Shown: positions 35,814 through 45,220, numbered from the stretch's first letter. The stretch is 64,000 nt of DNA from Aliarcobacter butzleri (GCF_900187115.1 NZ_LT906455.1:1550001-1614000); one strand, 5' to 3'. The notes: generated from the letters alone by a model not told the origin. Program-made: numbers and translations.

Positions 35814-36143
35814 TTAATATTTAAAAATTTCTACTAGTGTTGAAGAAATCTCTTTTGATTTTTCAATATCAACAGTTCCAACTTTTTTTAAAAGTCTTGA
35901 TTTATCGACAGTTCTAATCTGGTCAAGTAAAATTAAACCTTTTTTTCCTTCAAAATTTATTTTTGGTCTAAATATAAAATCAAAGCCTTTACTTGTAAGA
36001 GGAGAAACTATAACTGTATTTAAAACGTTCATTTCATTGGGAGAAATAATTATACAAGGTCTAGTTTTTTGAATTTCACTTCCTATTGTTGGATTTAATT
36101 TTACTAAATAAATATCAAATCTTTTTATTGTTTCTTCTACCAT
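35814..36143 (-). CDS. mazF: MazF/PemK family mRNA interferase toxin
   Basis: 109-residue endoribonuclease toxin of the MazEF type. The fold markers are RFDIYLVKLNPTIGSEIQKT, RPCIIISPNEMN, VIVSPLTSK, and LLDQIRTVDKSRL, including the conserved Arg and Thr/Ser of the cleavage site. It overlaps mazE by seven bases, the usual arrangement, so the antitoxin is translated first. A perfect sigma-70 promoter lies upstream of mazE. Confidence 0.9.
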   Translation of the reverse strand: MVEETIKRFDIYLVKLNPTIGSEIQKTRPCIIISPNEMNVLNTVIVSPLTSKGFDFIFRPKINFEGKKGLILLDQIRTVDKSRLLKKVGTVDIEKSKEISSTLVEIFKY

Positions 36144-36397
36144 TCATAATCTTCCAAATCACTATCATTTAAAAAATCTTCAAGAATTCCATCATCTTTT
36201 TTATTTTTATTTTTTTCAATAACTTTTTTAATATTTTTTTCCCAATCTTCTCTAGCAGTTTTTTTAACAGGTTTTAAAAGTAAACCATTTTCGACTACTT
36301 CTAAATCTATTTCAACATTTTCGAGTTGAGCTTCTTTTATAAGAGCTTTTGGTATTCTAATACCTTGTGAATTTCCTATTTTTGTAAGCATTGTCAT
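36137..36397 (-). CDS. mazE: MazE-like antitoxin (AbrB/SpoVT fold)
   Basis: 86-residue antitoxin. The N-terminal swapped-hairpin AbrB domain has LTKIGNSQGIRIPKALIKEA and LEVVENGLLLKPV. The C-terminal half is charged and probably unfolded until it wraps MazF (DDGILEDFLNDSDLEDYEW). TAGGATTTAAAA precedes ATG. It likely represses its own promoter together with MazF. Confidence 0.88.
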   Translation of the reverse strand: MTMLTKIGNSQGIRIPKALIKEAQLENVEIDLEVVENGLLLKPVKKTAREDWEKNIKKVIEKNKNKKDDGILEDFLNDSDLEDYEW

Positions 36398-36430
36398 TTT
36401 TAAATCCTACAATTTTTATTTTATTTTGTA

Positions 36431-36459
36431 ATTATATTGTAATAACATTTGTTAGTCAA
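36431..36459 (-). promoter_or_regulatory. Sigma-70 promoter of mazEF
   Basis: On the minus strand TTGACT, a 17-base spacer and TATAAT lie 34 bases upstream of the mazE ATG. An unusually close consensus match in a genome where -35 boxes are mostly degenerate. TGTAAT-like repeats overlap the -10 region and may be the MazE operator. Confidence 0.75.
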
Positions 36460-36465
36460 TTATTT

Positions 36466-37419
36466 TTACTTATAAAATATACTTTTTGTCTTTATAACAG
36501 TTTTTGGATTAACTCCAAAATATTTTGTAAAAGTAGTTGTAAAACTTTGTTGATACTTATATCCAACAAGTTGTGAAATTTCATTGACATTATAATCACC
36601 TGTTTCAAGCAGTTGTTTAGCTTTTAACATTTTTTGCTCAATTATCAAATTTCCAGGACTTGTATTAAAATATTTTTTAAATCCAGTTTTTAGTTTAAAT
36701 TCATTTAATGCAACTTTTTTTGATAAAGTCGTTATTGTAAAATCTTCTTCGAAAGATAAAATCAAATCTTTTGCTTTATACAAAGCTTGCATATCTTTTT
36801 CATCAAACTTTACAATACTATTTTTAGATATTGTTTCTTCTTTAAAAAGTTCAAAAAATTCACAATACAAAAGTTCTAAAACTTTTGATTGTAAAAAAAT
36901 ATCTCCTAAATTTCCTTCATACATATCAAAATGATAAAGTTGATTTAAAATTTTGTTTGTTAAAAAATTTGTAGCTTCACTTTTTAAAAGTTCCTGACAA
37001 CTATTTTTTTCTAAAGCATTTAAAACATACTCACTCTTTTTGTTTAATGGTAAATTCTTAGCTAAAAAATCTTTTTTTACAATCAAAGAAATTTTATTTA
37101 CTTCACCTTTTTTTGCTTTTGATTCAGTATTTTCTTCTTTGATTAGTTCTATATCTGTTCTATTCTTTGAAGTTGAAAAGCCATAGTTATGGATTTTTGA
37201 TTTATAACTTACATCTCCAATAAGATTAAAATCAAGTAATATTCCATCAACTTTTGACTTTGATTGAACGGTAATATCATCTTTTAAAGTCAAGTTTGCT
37301 TTTACAAAATATACCTCGTCAATAACTTTTTTACCAAAAATAGAAGCTTCCACTTTTTCTTTGGGAAAAGACATAAATCCTTCATCATCAAACTGAAAAA
37401 TAGTTTCATTTAAAGACAT
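36466..37419 (-). CDS. AraC family regulator, PchR-like, divergent from a TonB receptor
   Basis: 317-residue regulator with a C-terminal AraC double HTH (TITTLSKKVALNEFKLKTGF, then VNEISQLVGYKYQQSFTTTF and YFGVNPKTV). The long N-terminal domain, lacking a cupin-like HLHE pattern, resembles PchR/iron-siderophore regulators. These are usually divergent from, and activate, the neighbouring receptor when the siderophore enters the cell. Here that neighbour is the TonB receptor at 37538. AAAGGGGAACT precedes ATG. A Fur-type box between the genes supports iron control. Confidence 0.85.
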   Translation of the reverse strand: MSLNETIFQFDDEGFMSFPKEKVEASIFGKKVIDEVYFVKANLTLKDDITVQSKSKVDGILLDFNLIGDVSYKSKIHNYGFSTSKNRTDIELIKEENTESKAKKGEVNKISLIVKKDFLAKNLPLNKKSEYVLNALEKNSCQELLKSEATNFLTNKILNQLYHFDMYEGNLGDIFLQSKVLELLYCEFFELFKEETISKNSIVKFDEKDMQALYKAKDLILSFEEDFTITTLSKKVALNEFKLKTGFKKYFNTSPGNLIIEQKMLKAKQLLETGDYNVNEISQLVGYKYQQSFTTTFTKYFGVNPKTVIKTKSIFYK

Positions 37420-37478
37420 AGTTCCCCTTTAAAAATACTATTAGAATAAAAACAAATACTAACAGATTAAAAAATTAA

Positions 37479-37508
37479 TTGCTAATGATAACGATTATTG
37501 CTTATAAT
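37479..37508 (+). promoter_or_regulatory. Promoter and Fur-type box of the second TonB receptor
   Basis: TTGCTA, an 18-base spacer and TATAAT form the promoter, 30 bases before the ATG. GCTAATGATAACGATTATT (37481-37499) matches the Fur consensus at 15 of 19 positions and covers the spacer, so bound Fur would block transcription. Confidence 0.65.
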
Positions 37509-37537
37509 CTTCATTAAATAAAATTTAGGGAGAAAAG

Positions 37538-39655
37538 ATGTACAAAACATTTACAAAATTTACTATTATTTCACTCATTACAAGTCAAATATGTTTGGCA
37601 AATGAACAAAAAACTACTACTTTAGATGAAATAACAGTTAGTGCAAATAAAATGGAAGAAAATATCCAAGATGTACCACAAAGTATAAGTGTTGTAACAG
37701 AAAATGACATTGAAGAAAAAAGTATAAAAAATGTTTCAGATGTTATTGAAAAAATACCAAATCTATCTTCAACATATATGTATTCTGAAAGAGTTAATTT
37801 TAGAGGTATAAATACTTCAGTTTTTACAAATAACAATCCAGTTGTTATTTATATAGATGGAGTTCCACATAGTAGTGTTTATGGCTTTGATGCATCTTTA
37901 CAAAATGCACAACAAGTTGAAGTTTTAAGAGGACCTCAAGGGGCTTTATATGGTAAAGATAGTATTGGAGGAGTTATAAATATAATTACAAAAGAGCCAA
38001 AAAATGAATTAAATGGTTTTGTTGGTGTAGAGTATGGAATAAATAACTTTATGCAAACAAGTTTTAATGCAAATGGTGCAGTAATTGCTGATAAACTTTT
38101 TTTAGGAATAAATGGTAAAGTAGGAAAAGATAATGGCTGGCAAACAAATCACAATCCAAACCAAGATAAAGATTCTACAAGAAAAGAGTTTCATCAACTA
38201 AATACAAATCTAAAATATAATGCAACAGATAATTTTAGTATGGTTTTAAATATTTTTAATGACAAAGACTATAAGTATGGTTTTGAAGGTGGAGCTGTAC
38301 CTCAAACACAAAATATAAATAATTATAAAAGAAAAGATTTTAAAGATGTAAATTTTGAAACAGATTCTTATATGAAAAATAAATCAAATGCTCAATCACT
38401 TAAAATGGAGTATTCATTTGATGAAAATAATACCTTGACTTCAATAACTGCAAATAAACACATGAATATAGATGGAACGTGGGATGTTGATTATGGAAAT
38501 AATCGAAGTTATGATGAAATGTCTATGTATCAGGATGCAAAATCAAAAAATTTTTCTCAAGAAATTAGACTAACTGGTGAGAATAATCTATTTAGATATG
38601 TTACGGGAATATATTTTGAAAAAGATAGTTTTGATTTTGACAATTATGGCATGGAATATCCAAGTTATCTAGTAGGAAATCCTTTTGGTACAGGAGTTGG
38701 AGCAGAATTTAACTCTATTTCCCAAGCAGATAGTTCAACTTATGCAACTTTTGGGCAAGTAATTATTCCTTTTTTAGAAACTTATGAATTAACTTTAGGA
38801 GGAAGATATCAAAAAATAAAAAAAGAGATGAATTTAGATTACTATTTTAATCCTATTAATATATCAACAAATCCAATTTTTCAATTTGATGAAGAGAATA
38901 CTTGGAATATCTTTTTACCAAAAATTGCTATTTCAAAAAAATTTGATGATAAATTAACTACTTATATAAGTGCTTCAAAAGGCTATCTTCCAGGAGGATA
39001 TAATAACTTTGCTTCTTCAGGTAATGAGGAAGACAATAGATTTGATGCACAAACATCTATGAACTATGAAATTGGATTAAAAGGTTCATTCTTAGATGAT
39101 AAACTTTTATTTGCAACATCATTATTTTATTTAGATATTAAAGATATTCATGTTTATAGTACAGATAAAACAACAGGTATGATGTACACTTCAAATGCAG
39201 GAGAGGCTGATTCTAAAGGAATAGAATTGGAAGTATCATATAACATAAATAATAATTGGAAAGTAGATACTTCTATTGGTATAATGAAAGCAACTTATTC
39301 AAATTATATAGATGCAAATGGAAATGATAATAAAGATAATAAAATAGAAAGAACACCTTCTCACTCAGCTAACTTTGGAGTTTCATACTATGGTGATAGT
39401 GGATTATATGGAAGAGTTGATGTAAAAAATCAAGGAGATATGTATTTTAATGCACAAAATAGTTTAAAACAAGACTCTTATACTATTGCAAATGCAAAAA
39501 TTGGTTATTTATTTGATGATTTTGATGTATATACTTATGTTAAAAATATTACAGATGAAAGTTATATAGTTGCTCTTGAAGAAATGGCTGAATTTAGACA
39601 ATTAACTTATGGAAAAGGAAGATTTATAGGTGTTGGATTAAAATACTCTTTTTAA
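37538..39655 (+). CDS. TonB-dependent outer-membrane receptor
   Basis: Energy-dependent transporter for an iron complex or similar ligand. The 705 residues start with a signal peptide (cut near LANEQ). The TonB box region is TTLDEITVSANKM. The plug is typical, with DVPQSISVVTENDIEEKSIK and the LRGPQGALYGKDSIGGVINI signature. A beta barrel follows, ending RFIGVGLKYSF with a terminal Phe. It has no STN domain, so regulation probably runs through the divergent AraC protein and Fur. Ligand not predictable; the plug resembles yersiniabactin/catecholate-type receptors. AGGGAGAAAAG precedes ATG. Confidence 0.92.
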   Translation: MYKTFTKFTIISLITSQICLANEQKTTTLDEITVSANKMEENIQDVPQSISVVTENDIEEKSIKNVSDVIEKIPNLSSTYMYSERVNFRGINTSVFTNNNPVVIYIDGVPHSSVYGFDASLQNAQQVEVLRGPQGALYGKDSIGGVINIITKEPKNELNGFVGVEYGINNFMQTSFNANGAVIADKLFLGINGKVGKDNGWQTNHNPNQDKDSTRKEFHQLNTNLKYNATDNFSMVLNIFNDKDYKYGFEGGAVPQTQNINNYKRKDFKDVNFETDSYMKNKSNAQSLKMEYSFDENNTLTSITANKHMNIDGTWDVDYGNNRSYDEMSMYQDAKSKNFSQEIRLTGENNLFRYVTGIYFEKDSFDFDNYGMEYPSYLVGNPFGTGVGAEFNSISQADSSTYATFGQVIIPFLETYELTLGGRYQKIKKEMNLDYYFNPINISTNPIFQFDEENTWNIFLPKIAISKKFDDKLTTYISASKGYLPGGYNNFASSGNEEDNRFDAQTSMNYEIGLKGSFLDDKLLFATSLFYLDIKDIHVYSTDKTTGMMYTSNAGEADSKGIELEVSYNINNNWKVDTSIGIMKATYSNYIDANGNDNKDNKIERTPSHSANFGVSYYGDSGLYGRVDVKNQGDMYFNAQNSLKQDSYTIANAKIGYLFDDFDVYTYVKNITDESYIVALEEMAEFRQLTYGKGRFIGVGLKYSF

Positions 39656-39668
39656 AAGAGTATTTTAA
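39640..39668 (+). terminator. Terminator of the second TonB receptor
   Basis: A 13-bp perfect stem (AAAATACTCTTTT with its complement) contains the stop codon, with T-rich sequence after it. It probably also serves sodB on the opposite strand. Confidence 0.7.
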
Positions 39669-39680
39669 TTTCATATTTTA

Positions 39681-40256
39681 CTATCCTAGGTTTTTAGCTA
39701 CAAAATCCCAGTTTACTAATTGCCAGAAGTTTTCTAAGAATTTAGGTCTTGCATTTCTAACATCAATATAGTAAGCATGTTCCCAAACATCACATGTTAA
39801 AACTGGAGTTAAACCTTCAGTTATAGGACAGCCTGCATTTGAAGTTGTAACGATTTTTAAATCACCACTTGCATCTTTTACTAACCAAGCCCAACCTGAA
39901 CCAAATTGTCCGATAGCTTTAGCTGTAAACTCTTCTTTAAATTTTTCAACTGAACCAAAAGCTTTTGTTAAAGCTGCTTCAACAGAAGCTGGAATAGCAC
40001 CTTGATTTGGAGTTAGACCACTAAAGAAAAAATCATGGTTAAATACTTGAGCGGCATTATTAAAAATACCACCACTTGATTTTTTTACGATATCTTCTAA
40101 AGATAAGTTTTCAAACTCAGTTCCTGGAATCAAATTATTTAAATTGTTTACATAAGTTTGGTGGTGTTTACCGTGGTGAAACTCTAAAGTTTCTTGTGAC
40201 ATACATGGTGCTAATGCATCTATTGCATAAGGTAATTTCATTAATTCGTGTTTCAT
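39681..40256 (-). CDS. sodB: Superoxide dismutase (Fe type)
   Basis: Converts superoxide to oxygen and hydrogen peroxide in the cytoplasm. The 191 residues have the Fe/Mn fold: [34 protein letters not shown] (first metal His), [10 protein letters not shown] (second His), GSGWAWLV, and the metal motif [13 protein letters not shown] (Asp and third His). A Gln is in the position after AAQ ([13 protein letters not shown]) as in Fe-specific enzymes. AAAAGGATAATAAT precedes ATG. With katG in the same window it gives an oxidative-defence set. Confidence 0.96.
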   Translation of the reverse strand: MKHELMKLPYAIDALAPCMSQETLEFHHGKHHQTYVNNLNNLIPGTEFENLSLEDIVKKSSGGIFNNAAQVFNHDFFFSGLTPNQGAIPASVEAALTKAFGSVEKFKEEFTAKAIGQFGSGWAWLVKDASGDLKIVTTSNAGCPITEGLTPVLTCDVWEHAYYIDVRNARPKFLENFWQLVNWDFVAKNLG

Positions 40257-40333
40257 ATTATTATCCTTTTAAAAAAAATTAATTGAACCTAAGAATACCC
40301 TTTTTTATATATTTTTTCACTTAATAATTTTTC

Positions 40334-41542
40334 TTAACCATATTGATATGGTTTTATACCAAACTCTTTCAATATAGAATAAACATGATCAAAAATATCT
40401 GCTTGAATATTTTCATAATCAATCCAAACTGTTGTAGCCGTAAAACAATATATTTCTAAAGGTATTCCATATTCATTAGGAGCTAATTGTCTTACCATAA
40501 TTGTCATATCTTTGTTTATATTTGGATGATTTTTTAAATATGTAACCAAATATGCTCTTAATGTTCCAATATTTGTAAGTCTTCTACCATTCATTGCTAC
40601 ACTTAAATCAAAATTATGCGATTCGTTATAATTTTTTATTTCTGATTGTTTAGTGTGTAAATATGGTATCAAAAGATTTGCTTTTTCTAATCTTTTTATA
40701 TCTTCTTCACTTAAAAAAGATATTGAATTAATATCTATTAAAACTGCTCTTTTTATTCTTCTTCCACCTGATTCTCTCATTCCTTGCCAGTTTTTAAAAG
40801 AATCTGATACTAAAGCATAAGTTGGTATTGTTGTTATCGTTTTATCAAAGTTTCTAACCTTTACAACATTTAAACCAATATCTATAATGTCTCCATCAGC
40901 ACCATATTTTGGCATTTCAATCCAATCTCCAACTTGAACCATTTTGTTAGTTGAAAGTTGAAGCCCAGCTGAAAACCCTAAAATAGTATCTTTAAATACC
41001 AACATTAAAACAGCAGACATTGCTCCAAGTCCACTCAAAATTGCAACTGGTGATTTATCCATTATTATAGAAATTACATATATAAAACATATTATTCCAA
41101 AGATAAGTTTTATACTTTGAATAACACTTTGCATAGCAAAAAATGGTGTTTTTGTTTTATTATGAAGTGTTTTGAAACTTTTATCAACTATCGAATAAAA
41201 AGATAAAAGCCCAAAAATAGATATCCAAATAAGTGAAAATATTTGAAATATTTCATAAAAGACACTTTGTTTATCTACCCAAATTGATGTTTGCCAATAT
41301 ACAACCAAACCTTGAAATACGAGCGCTAATCTTTGGAAAAGGTTATATTCTAATAAGCTTTGAGTTATAAAATTATGTCTTTTTCTATCAACTTTTTTTA
41401 TAGACTTTAAAATAATTTTATGAAGTATTATATGAACAACAATAGCAGTTAAAACAATAATCCCAATAAATATAAAACTTACAGTAATAAATGTAGGTTC
41501 AATACCTATATCTTTTAAAAATTCTATTAAGTATTTTTTCAT
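40334..41542 (-). CDS. MscS family small-conductance mechanosensitive channel
   Basis: Inner-membrane tension-gated channel. The 402 residues have about five N-terminal helices, then the pore helix and Gly/Ala-rich segment ILSGLGAMSAVLMLVFKDTILGFSAGLQLSTNKMVQVGDWIEM. The MscS beta domain follows, with MPKYGADGDIIDIGLNVVKVR and TTIPTYALVSDSFKNW. The length and the long C-terminal domain, including IKRAVLIDINSISFL, fit YbdG/YnaI-like members more than MscS itself. AGGAGAAAAAA precedes ATG. Confidence 0.9.
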   Translation of the reverse strand: MKKYLIEFLKDIGIEPTFITVSFIFIGIIVLTAIVVHIILHKIILKSIKKVDRKRHNFITQSLLEYNLFQRLALVFQGLVVYWQTSIWVDKQSVFYEIFQIFSLIWISIFGLLSFYSIVDKSFKTLHNKTKTPFFAMQSVIQSIKLIFGIICFIYVISIIMDKSPVAILSGLGAMSAVLMLVFKDTILGFSAGLQLSTNKMVQVGDWIEMPKYGADGDIIDIGLNVVKVRNFDKTITTIPTYALVSDSFKNWQGMRESGGRRIKRAVLIDINSISFLSEEDIKRLEKANLLIPYLHTKQSEIKNYNESHNFDLSVAMNGRRLTNIGTLRAYLVTYLKNHPNINKDMTIMVRQLAPNEYGIPLEIYCFTATTVWIDYENIQADIFDHVYSILKEFGIKPYQYG

Positions 41543-41584
41543 TTTTTTCTCCTACAAGTTTTTTATTGAGAAATTTATATTTGC

Positions 41585-41609
41585 TTACAAAGCCTTAATG
41601 GCTTTGTAA
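41585..41609 (-). terminator. Terminator of ppaC
   Basis: A 10-bp perfect stem (TTACAAAGCC with GGCTTTGTAA) just after the ppaC stop. Confidence 0.7.
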
Positions 41610-41613
41610 AATT

Positions 41614-42534
41614 TTAAGCGAATGCAGGTTCTAAGAAAGGAATAATTTGTTTTTTTCTTGATAAACAACCATCTAACCAAACTTTATTATCTACAAGTTT
41701 ACAGTTAAATGCTTTTTCAAAAATTGAAGTATCATCAGAAGTTACTAAAACTTCACTTCCTTCTTTCATAATGTCAGTTAAAAGTAAAGCAACAGTATGT
41801 AAACCTTGTTCTTCTTTTACTTTTTTAATATCAGCCATTAATTCATCTTTGATTGCATCAAAAACACTTCCATCAACAACTTCAAGTTGTCCAACACCTA
41901 CTTTTTTTCCGTGCATATCAAAGTTTTTATAATCTCTCATTACAAGCTCTCTAATTGGAGTTCCTGCAACTGCTGATTTTACTCTAAACATTTCCATTCC
42001 AAGTGCACCAAAATCTTCTATTCCACAGATTTTTGCTAACTCTCTGACAGCTTTGATATCTGTTTCTGTACATGTTGGAGATTTAAAAATTACTGTGTCA
42101 GATAAAATCGCACACATCATAATTCCAGCGATGTTTGCAGGAATTTCAACTTTATGAAAATCATACATCTCTTTTACAATTGTATTTGTACACCCAACTG
42201 GTCTAATCCAACACTCTAATGGAGCAGAAGTTGTGATGTCACCAAGTTTATGATGGTCAACTATTCCAACAATTATAGTTTTATCAAGTTCTTGTGGAGC
42301 TTGAGCAACATCTGAATAATCAGTGATAAATAGTTCATCACCTGCAAAAGATGTTTTAAGTAGTGGTGCTTCAAATCCAAATTTTTCTAAAATAAATTTT
42401 GTTTCTGGATTTGGTTCACCTTGACGTGCTGGAATTGCAGGACGCCCAATTTTATTTAAAAGGTAAGCTAAAGAGATTGCTGAACAGATTGAATCAGAAT
42501 CGGGAATAATATGTCCACATGTATATAATGCCAT
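41614..42534 (-). CDS. ppaC: Manganese-dependent inorganic pyrophosphatase (family II)
   Basis: Hydrolyses pyrophosphate to phosphate in the cytoplasm. I start at 42534 (306 residues), where AAAGGATACAATTT precedes ATG; the longer frame to 42579 overlaps a hairpin. DHH-family motifs are intact: CGHIIPDSDSICSA, FITDYSD, and VDHHKLGD. The C-terminal DHHA2 domain ends SRKKQIIPFLEP, with the Arg-Lys-Lys phosphate-binding residues. A GGTTTCC/GGAAACC hairpin lies between 42554 and 42577, just before the ribosome binding site. Confidence 0.94.
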   Translation of the reverse strand: MALYTCGHIIPDSDSICSAISLAYLLNKIGRPAIPARQGEPNPETKFILEKFGFEAPLLKTSFAGDELFITDYSDVAQAPQELDKTIIVGIVDHHKLGDITTSAPLECWIRPVGCTNTIVKEMYDFHKVEIPANIAGIMMCAILSDTVIFKSPTCTETDIKAVRELAKICGIEDFGALGMEMFRVKSAVAGTPIRELVMRDYKNFDMHGKKVGVGQLEVVDGSVFDAIKDELMADIKKVKEEQGLHTVALLLTDIMKEGSEVLVTSDDTSIFEKAFNCKLVDNKVWLDGCLSRKKQIIPFLEPAFA

Positions 42535-42553
42535 AAATTGTATCCTTTTTTTT

Positions 42554-42577
42554 GGTTTCCGATAAAAAAGGGAAACC
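42554..42577 (-). promoter_or_regulatory. Hairpin in the ppaC leader
   Basis: GGTTTCC and GGAAACC form a 7-bp stem with a 10-base loop on either strand. It ends about 11 bases before the AAAGGATAC ribosome binding site. Function unknown; it might be a terminator for transcripts from upstream or a leader structure. Confidence 0.4.
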
Positions 42578-42653
42578 ATAAATTTTGTTTGTTAAATTTT
42601 CGGGCATTTTATCTAAAAAGAAGTTATGTTACTTTTAAATAAAAAAATTAGTA

Positions 42654-43253
42654 TTAATATCCCAACTCTTCATCAACTAAAATGATGATTATTCTTCCTA
42701 TTTCATCATCAGCTTTTATCCAAGAGAATTTTCGTGCAATATTGTCTAAGTTATATTTTGGTTCTTTTCCAAAAGAGATAGCTTTTTTATTCATTCTGTC
42801 TATATTTTTTGTTGCAGCAACATCCATAACTCTTTTAAAACCATCTTCTAAAGAATCAACTATTTTATTAATTCCAACGATTAATAAAACATTTGTTGGA
42901 CCATAAGAAAGTGCTGCTACCCTATTTCCACTTCCATCAGCATTTACAAGTTTTCCGTCTTTTGTAATTGCATTTGTGCTTGTTACAAAAATATCACTAA
43001 TTAATCCTTGTTTTCTTCGTTTGATGTTCTCTTCCATAGAAATACCAGCTTCATATTGATTATGTAAAGTAATCTCTTTATTGTCCAATAAAAAGTCAAG
43101 TAAACCTATCTCTTTTACACTTTCACTTCCACCAAGTCCAACACTCATATTTGGCTTAATATAACTTTTTGCTAAAGATAAAGCTTCCGCTTTATCCTTT
43201 ACAAAATAAGCATCATAACCACAAGATTTTAAAACTGCTAAAAACTCTTTCAT
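42654..43253 (-). CDS. LUD-domain protein (LutC/YkgG-like)
   Basis: 199-residue protein of the lactate-utilisation/DUF162 family, with KPNMSVGLGGSESVKEIGLL, TSTNAITKDGKLVNADGSGN, and RVAALSYGPTNVLLIVGINK. The family forms oxidoreductase-associated proteins, but here no LutA or LutB gene is adjacent, so a lactate role is not supported by context. It follows the one-domain asparaginase by five bases, with AGGAATAAATAAG as ribosome binding site inside that gene's end, and is probably last in the aspA operon. Confidence 0.85.
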   Translation of the reverse strand: MKEFLAVLKSCGYDAYFVKDKAEALSLAKSYIKPNMSVGLGGSESVKEIGLLDFLLDNKEITLHNQYEAGISMEENIKRRKQGLISDIFVTSTNAITKDGKLVNADGSGNRVAALSYGPTNVLLIVGINKIVDSLEDGFKRVMDVAATKNIDRMNKKAISFGKEPKYNLDNIARKFSWIKADDEIGRIIIILVDEELGY

Positions 43254-43258
43254 CTTAT

Positions 43259-43762
43259 TTATTCCTCTATTAAAAATTGTCCTAATTGTCTATTTTTTAA
43301 AAGTTTAGCATAATTTGTCACACATCCATGCATAGAAATATATACACCATTTTGAATTGAAGCATTTAAAAACCCTATTGCTTGTGCAAAGTTTAAAGTT
43401 GCTTCAACTTTTTTTATACTCATAGGAACCATTGCACCTGTTAATACTATTTTTTTATTTTCTATTCTATCACTCAAATATTTTGCTGTAATATCAATAG
43501 TATCTGTTCCATGAACTATAATAATATTTTCATTTTCAAGTTTTTTTATAGTTTCTACCAAAATATCTCTATCTTCATCTACTATTTCTAAGCTATCTTT
43601 TGAAATGATATTTATGATTTCAAAATCTATATTAAAACAACTTTGGATTATCTCATCAAGTGCGATATTATCACTTGGAACTTCAAGTTCTCCTTTTAGT
43701 GGATTGTATCTTTTATTGAAAGTTCCACCTGTATTTAAAACTGTTATTTTAGATTTTATCAT
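43259..43762 (-). CDS. One-domain asparaginase-like protein
   Basis: 167 residues, matching only the N-terminal domain of type I/II asparaginases (usual length about 330). VLNTGGTFNKRYNP contains the first catalytic Thr motif, and IIVHGTDTIDITAK the second (Thr-Asp). GAMVP provides the third element. The C-terminal domain is missing, as in other short asparaginase-like proteins. Start at 43762, because the longer frame runs deep into aspA. The gene still overlaps aspA by 14 bases and has no ribosome binding site, so it should be translationally coupled to aspA. Activity is uncertain. Confidence 0.75.
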   Translation of the reverse strand: MIKSKITVLNTGGTFNKRYNPLKGELEVPSDNIALDEIIQSCFNIDFEIINIISKDSLEIVDEDRDILVETIKKLENENIIIVHGTDTIDITAKYLSDRIENKKIVLTGAMVPMSIKKVEATLNFAQAIGFLNASIQNGVYISMHGCVTNYAKLLKNRQLGQFLIEE

Positions 43763-45155
43763 AGTTTTGCACCATATTTTTTGGTTGTAAAAGTTCATCT
43801 AACTCTTCTTTTGTAAAAAGATTTTGTTCTAATAAAATATCATAAACTCTTTTTCCAGTTCTTAATGCTTCTTTTGCAACTGCTGAACTTTTCTCATATC
43901 CAATAATTGGACTTAAAGAAGTTACTAAAGTAGCAGAGTTTAAAACATTATTCATACAAATTTCAGGATTTGCAGTAATTCCTTTGATACATTTTTCAGC
44001 TAAACTTTCAAATGCTCTTCTCATCATATTTATAGAAATAAATAATTTATATGCAATTATTGGTTCAAAAACATTTAGTTGAAGTTGTCCGTGTTCACTA
44101 GCTATTGCGATAGTTGTATCTGCACCAATTACTTCAAAAGCAACTTGATTTACAACTTCTGGCATAACTGGATTTACTTTTCCTGGCATTATTGAACTTC
44201 CAGGTTGCATTGGAGGAAGATTTATCTCATTTAATCCAGCTCTTGGACCTGAACTTAAAAGTCTTAAATCATTACAAATTTTTGAAACTTTTATTGCAAT
44301 AGATTTAAATCTTCCAGAAATTTGTACAAAAGAACCCGTATCCTGAGTAGCTTCTATCATATCATTTGCTTTATAGTATTCTGTTCCAGTAACTATTCTT
44401 AAGTTTTTTATAACTAATTCTTGATATTCTGGCTTTGTATTAATACCAGTTCCAATAGCTGTTGCTCCTAGATTTACCTCTTTTAGCATATCTTGTGCTC
44501 GTGACAGCCTAAAAATATCATCATCTATCATTGTTGCATAAGTTTTAAATTCTTGTCCTAAAGTCATAGGAACAGCATCTTGAAGTTGAGTTCTTCCCAT
44601 TTTTAAAATATCTTTAAATTCTACTGCTTTATCGTGAAAAGAATCTCTTAAAATTTTAAGACTATCTTGAAGTTTAAAAATTAACTCATATAAAGCAATT
44701 TTTATTGCTGTTGGATAAACATCATTTGTCGATTGGCTCATATTTATATGATTATTTGGATGGATAATGTCATAAGAACTTTTTGGATAACCCAAAATCT
44801 CTAAAGCAACATTTGCTATTACTTCATTTGCATTCATATTTGTAGAAGTTCCAGCTCCACCTTGAATAGGATCAACTATAAATTGATCATGAAACTCACC
44901 TGCAATAATCCTATCGCAAGCTTCAACAATAGCATTTTTTTGAATATCAGTTAGGTCACCTAGCTCATAGTTTGTTAAAGCGCAAGCTTTTTTTACTTTT
45001 GCTAAAGATATTATAAAAGTTGGAAATATAGATATTCCAAGAGTAGTTATATTAAAATTTTCTTTTGCTCTTAAAGTTTGAACACCATAATATTTATCAA
45101 GTTCAATCTCTTTTTCACCTAGAAAATCTTTTTCAATTCTATATTGCTTTTCCAT
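43749..45155 (-). CDS. aspA: Aspartate ammonia-lyase
   Basis: Converts aspartate to fumarate and ammonia, feeding fumarate respiration or the TCA cycle. The 468 residues have the full signature GSSIMPGKVNPVMPEVVNQV, with GRTQLQDAVPMTLGQEF and TSTNMNANEVIANVAL. Cytoplasmic. AAGGATTAACA precedes ATG. Upstream, on the same strand, lie a response regulator, its kinase and an AGCS-type transporter; downstream are a short asparaginase and a LUD protein. Together they suggest an amino-acid catabolic unit. Confidence 0.95.
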   Translation of the reverse strand: MEKQYRIEKDFLGEKEIELDKYYGVQTLRAKENFNITTLGISIFPTFIISLAKVKKACALTNYELGDLTDIQKNAIVEACDRIIAGEFHDQFIVDPIQGGAGTSTNMNANEVIANVALEILGYPKSSYDIIHPNNHINMSQSTNDVYPTAIKIALYELIFKLQDSLKILRDSFHDKAVEFKDILKMGRTQLQDAVPMTLGQEFKTYATMIDDDIFRLSRAQDMLKEVNLGATAIGTGINTKPEYQELVIKNLRIVTGTEYYKANDMIEATQDTGSFVQISGRFKSIAIKVSKICNDLRLLSSGPRAGLNEINLPPMQPGSSIMPGKVNPVMPEVVNQVAFEVIGADTTIAIASEHGQLQLNVFEPIIAYKLFISINMMRRAFESLAEKCIKGITANPEICMNNVLNSATLVTSLSPIIGYEKSSAVAKEALRTGKRVYDILLEQNLFTKEELDELLQPKNMVQNYDKI

Positions 45156-45220
45156 TGTTAATCCTTAATTAATATATTTTAAAATTTTATAAAATAAAAG
45201 TATGTAAAAAGTGTCTTTTA

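Noticed and set aside
43259-43798. Longer start for the asparaginase-like gene at 43798
   Set aside because: It would overlap aspA by 50 bases and add residues unlike the family N-terminus; the start at 43762 fits better.
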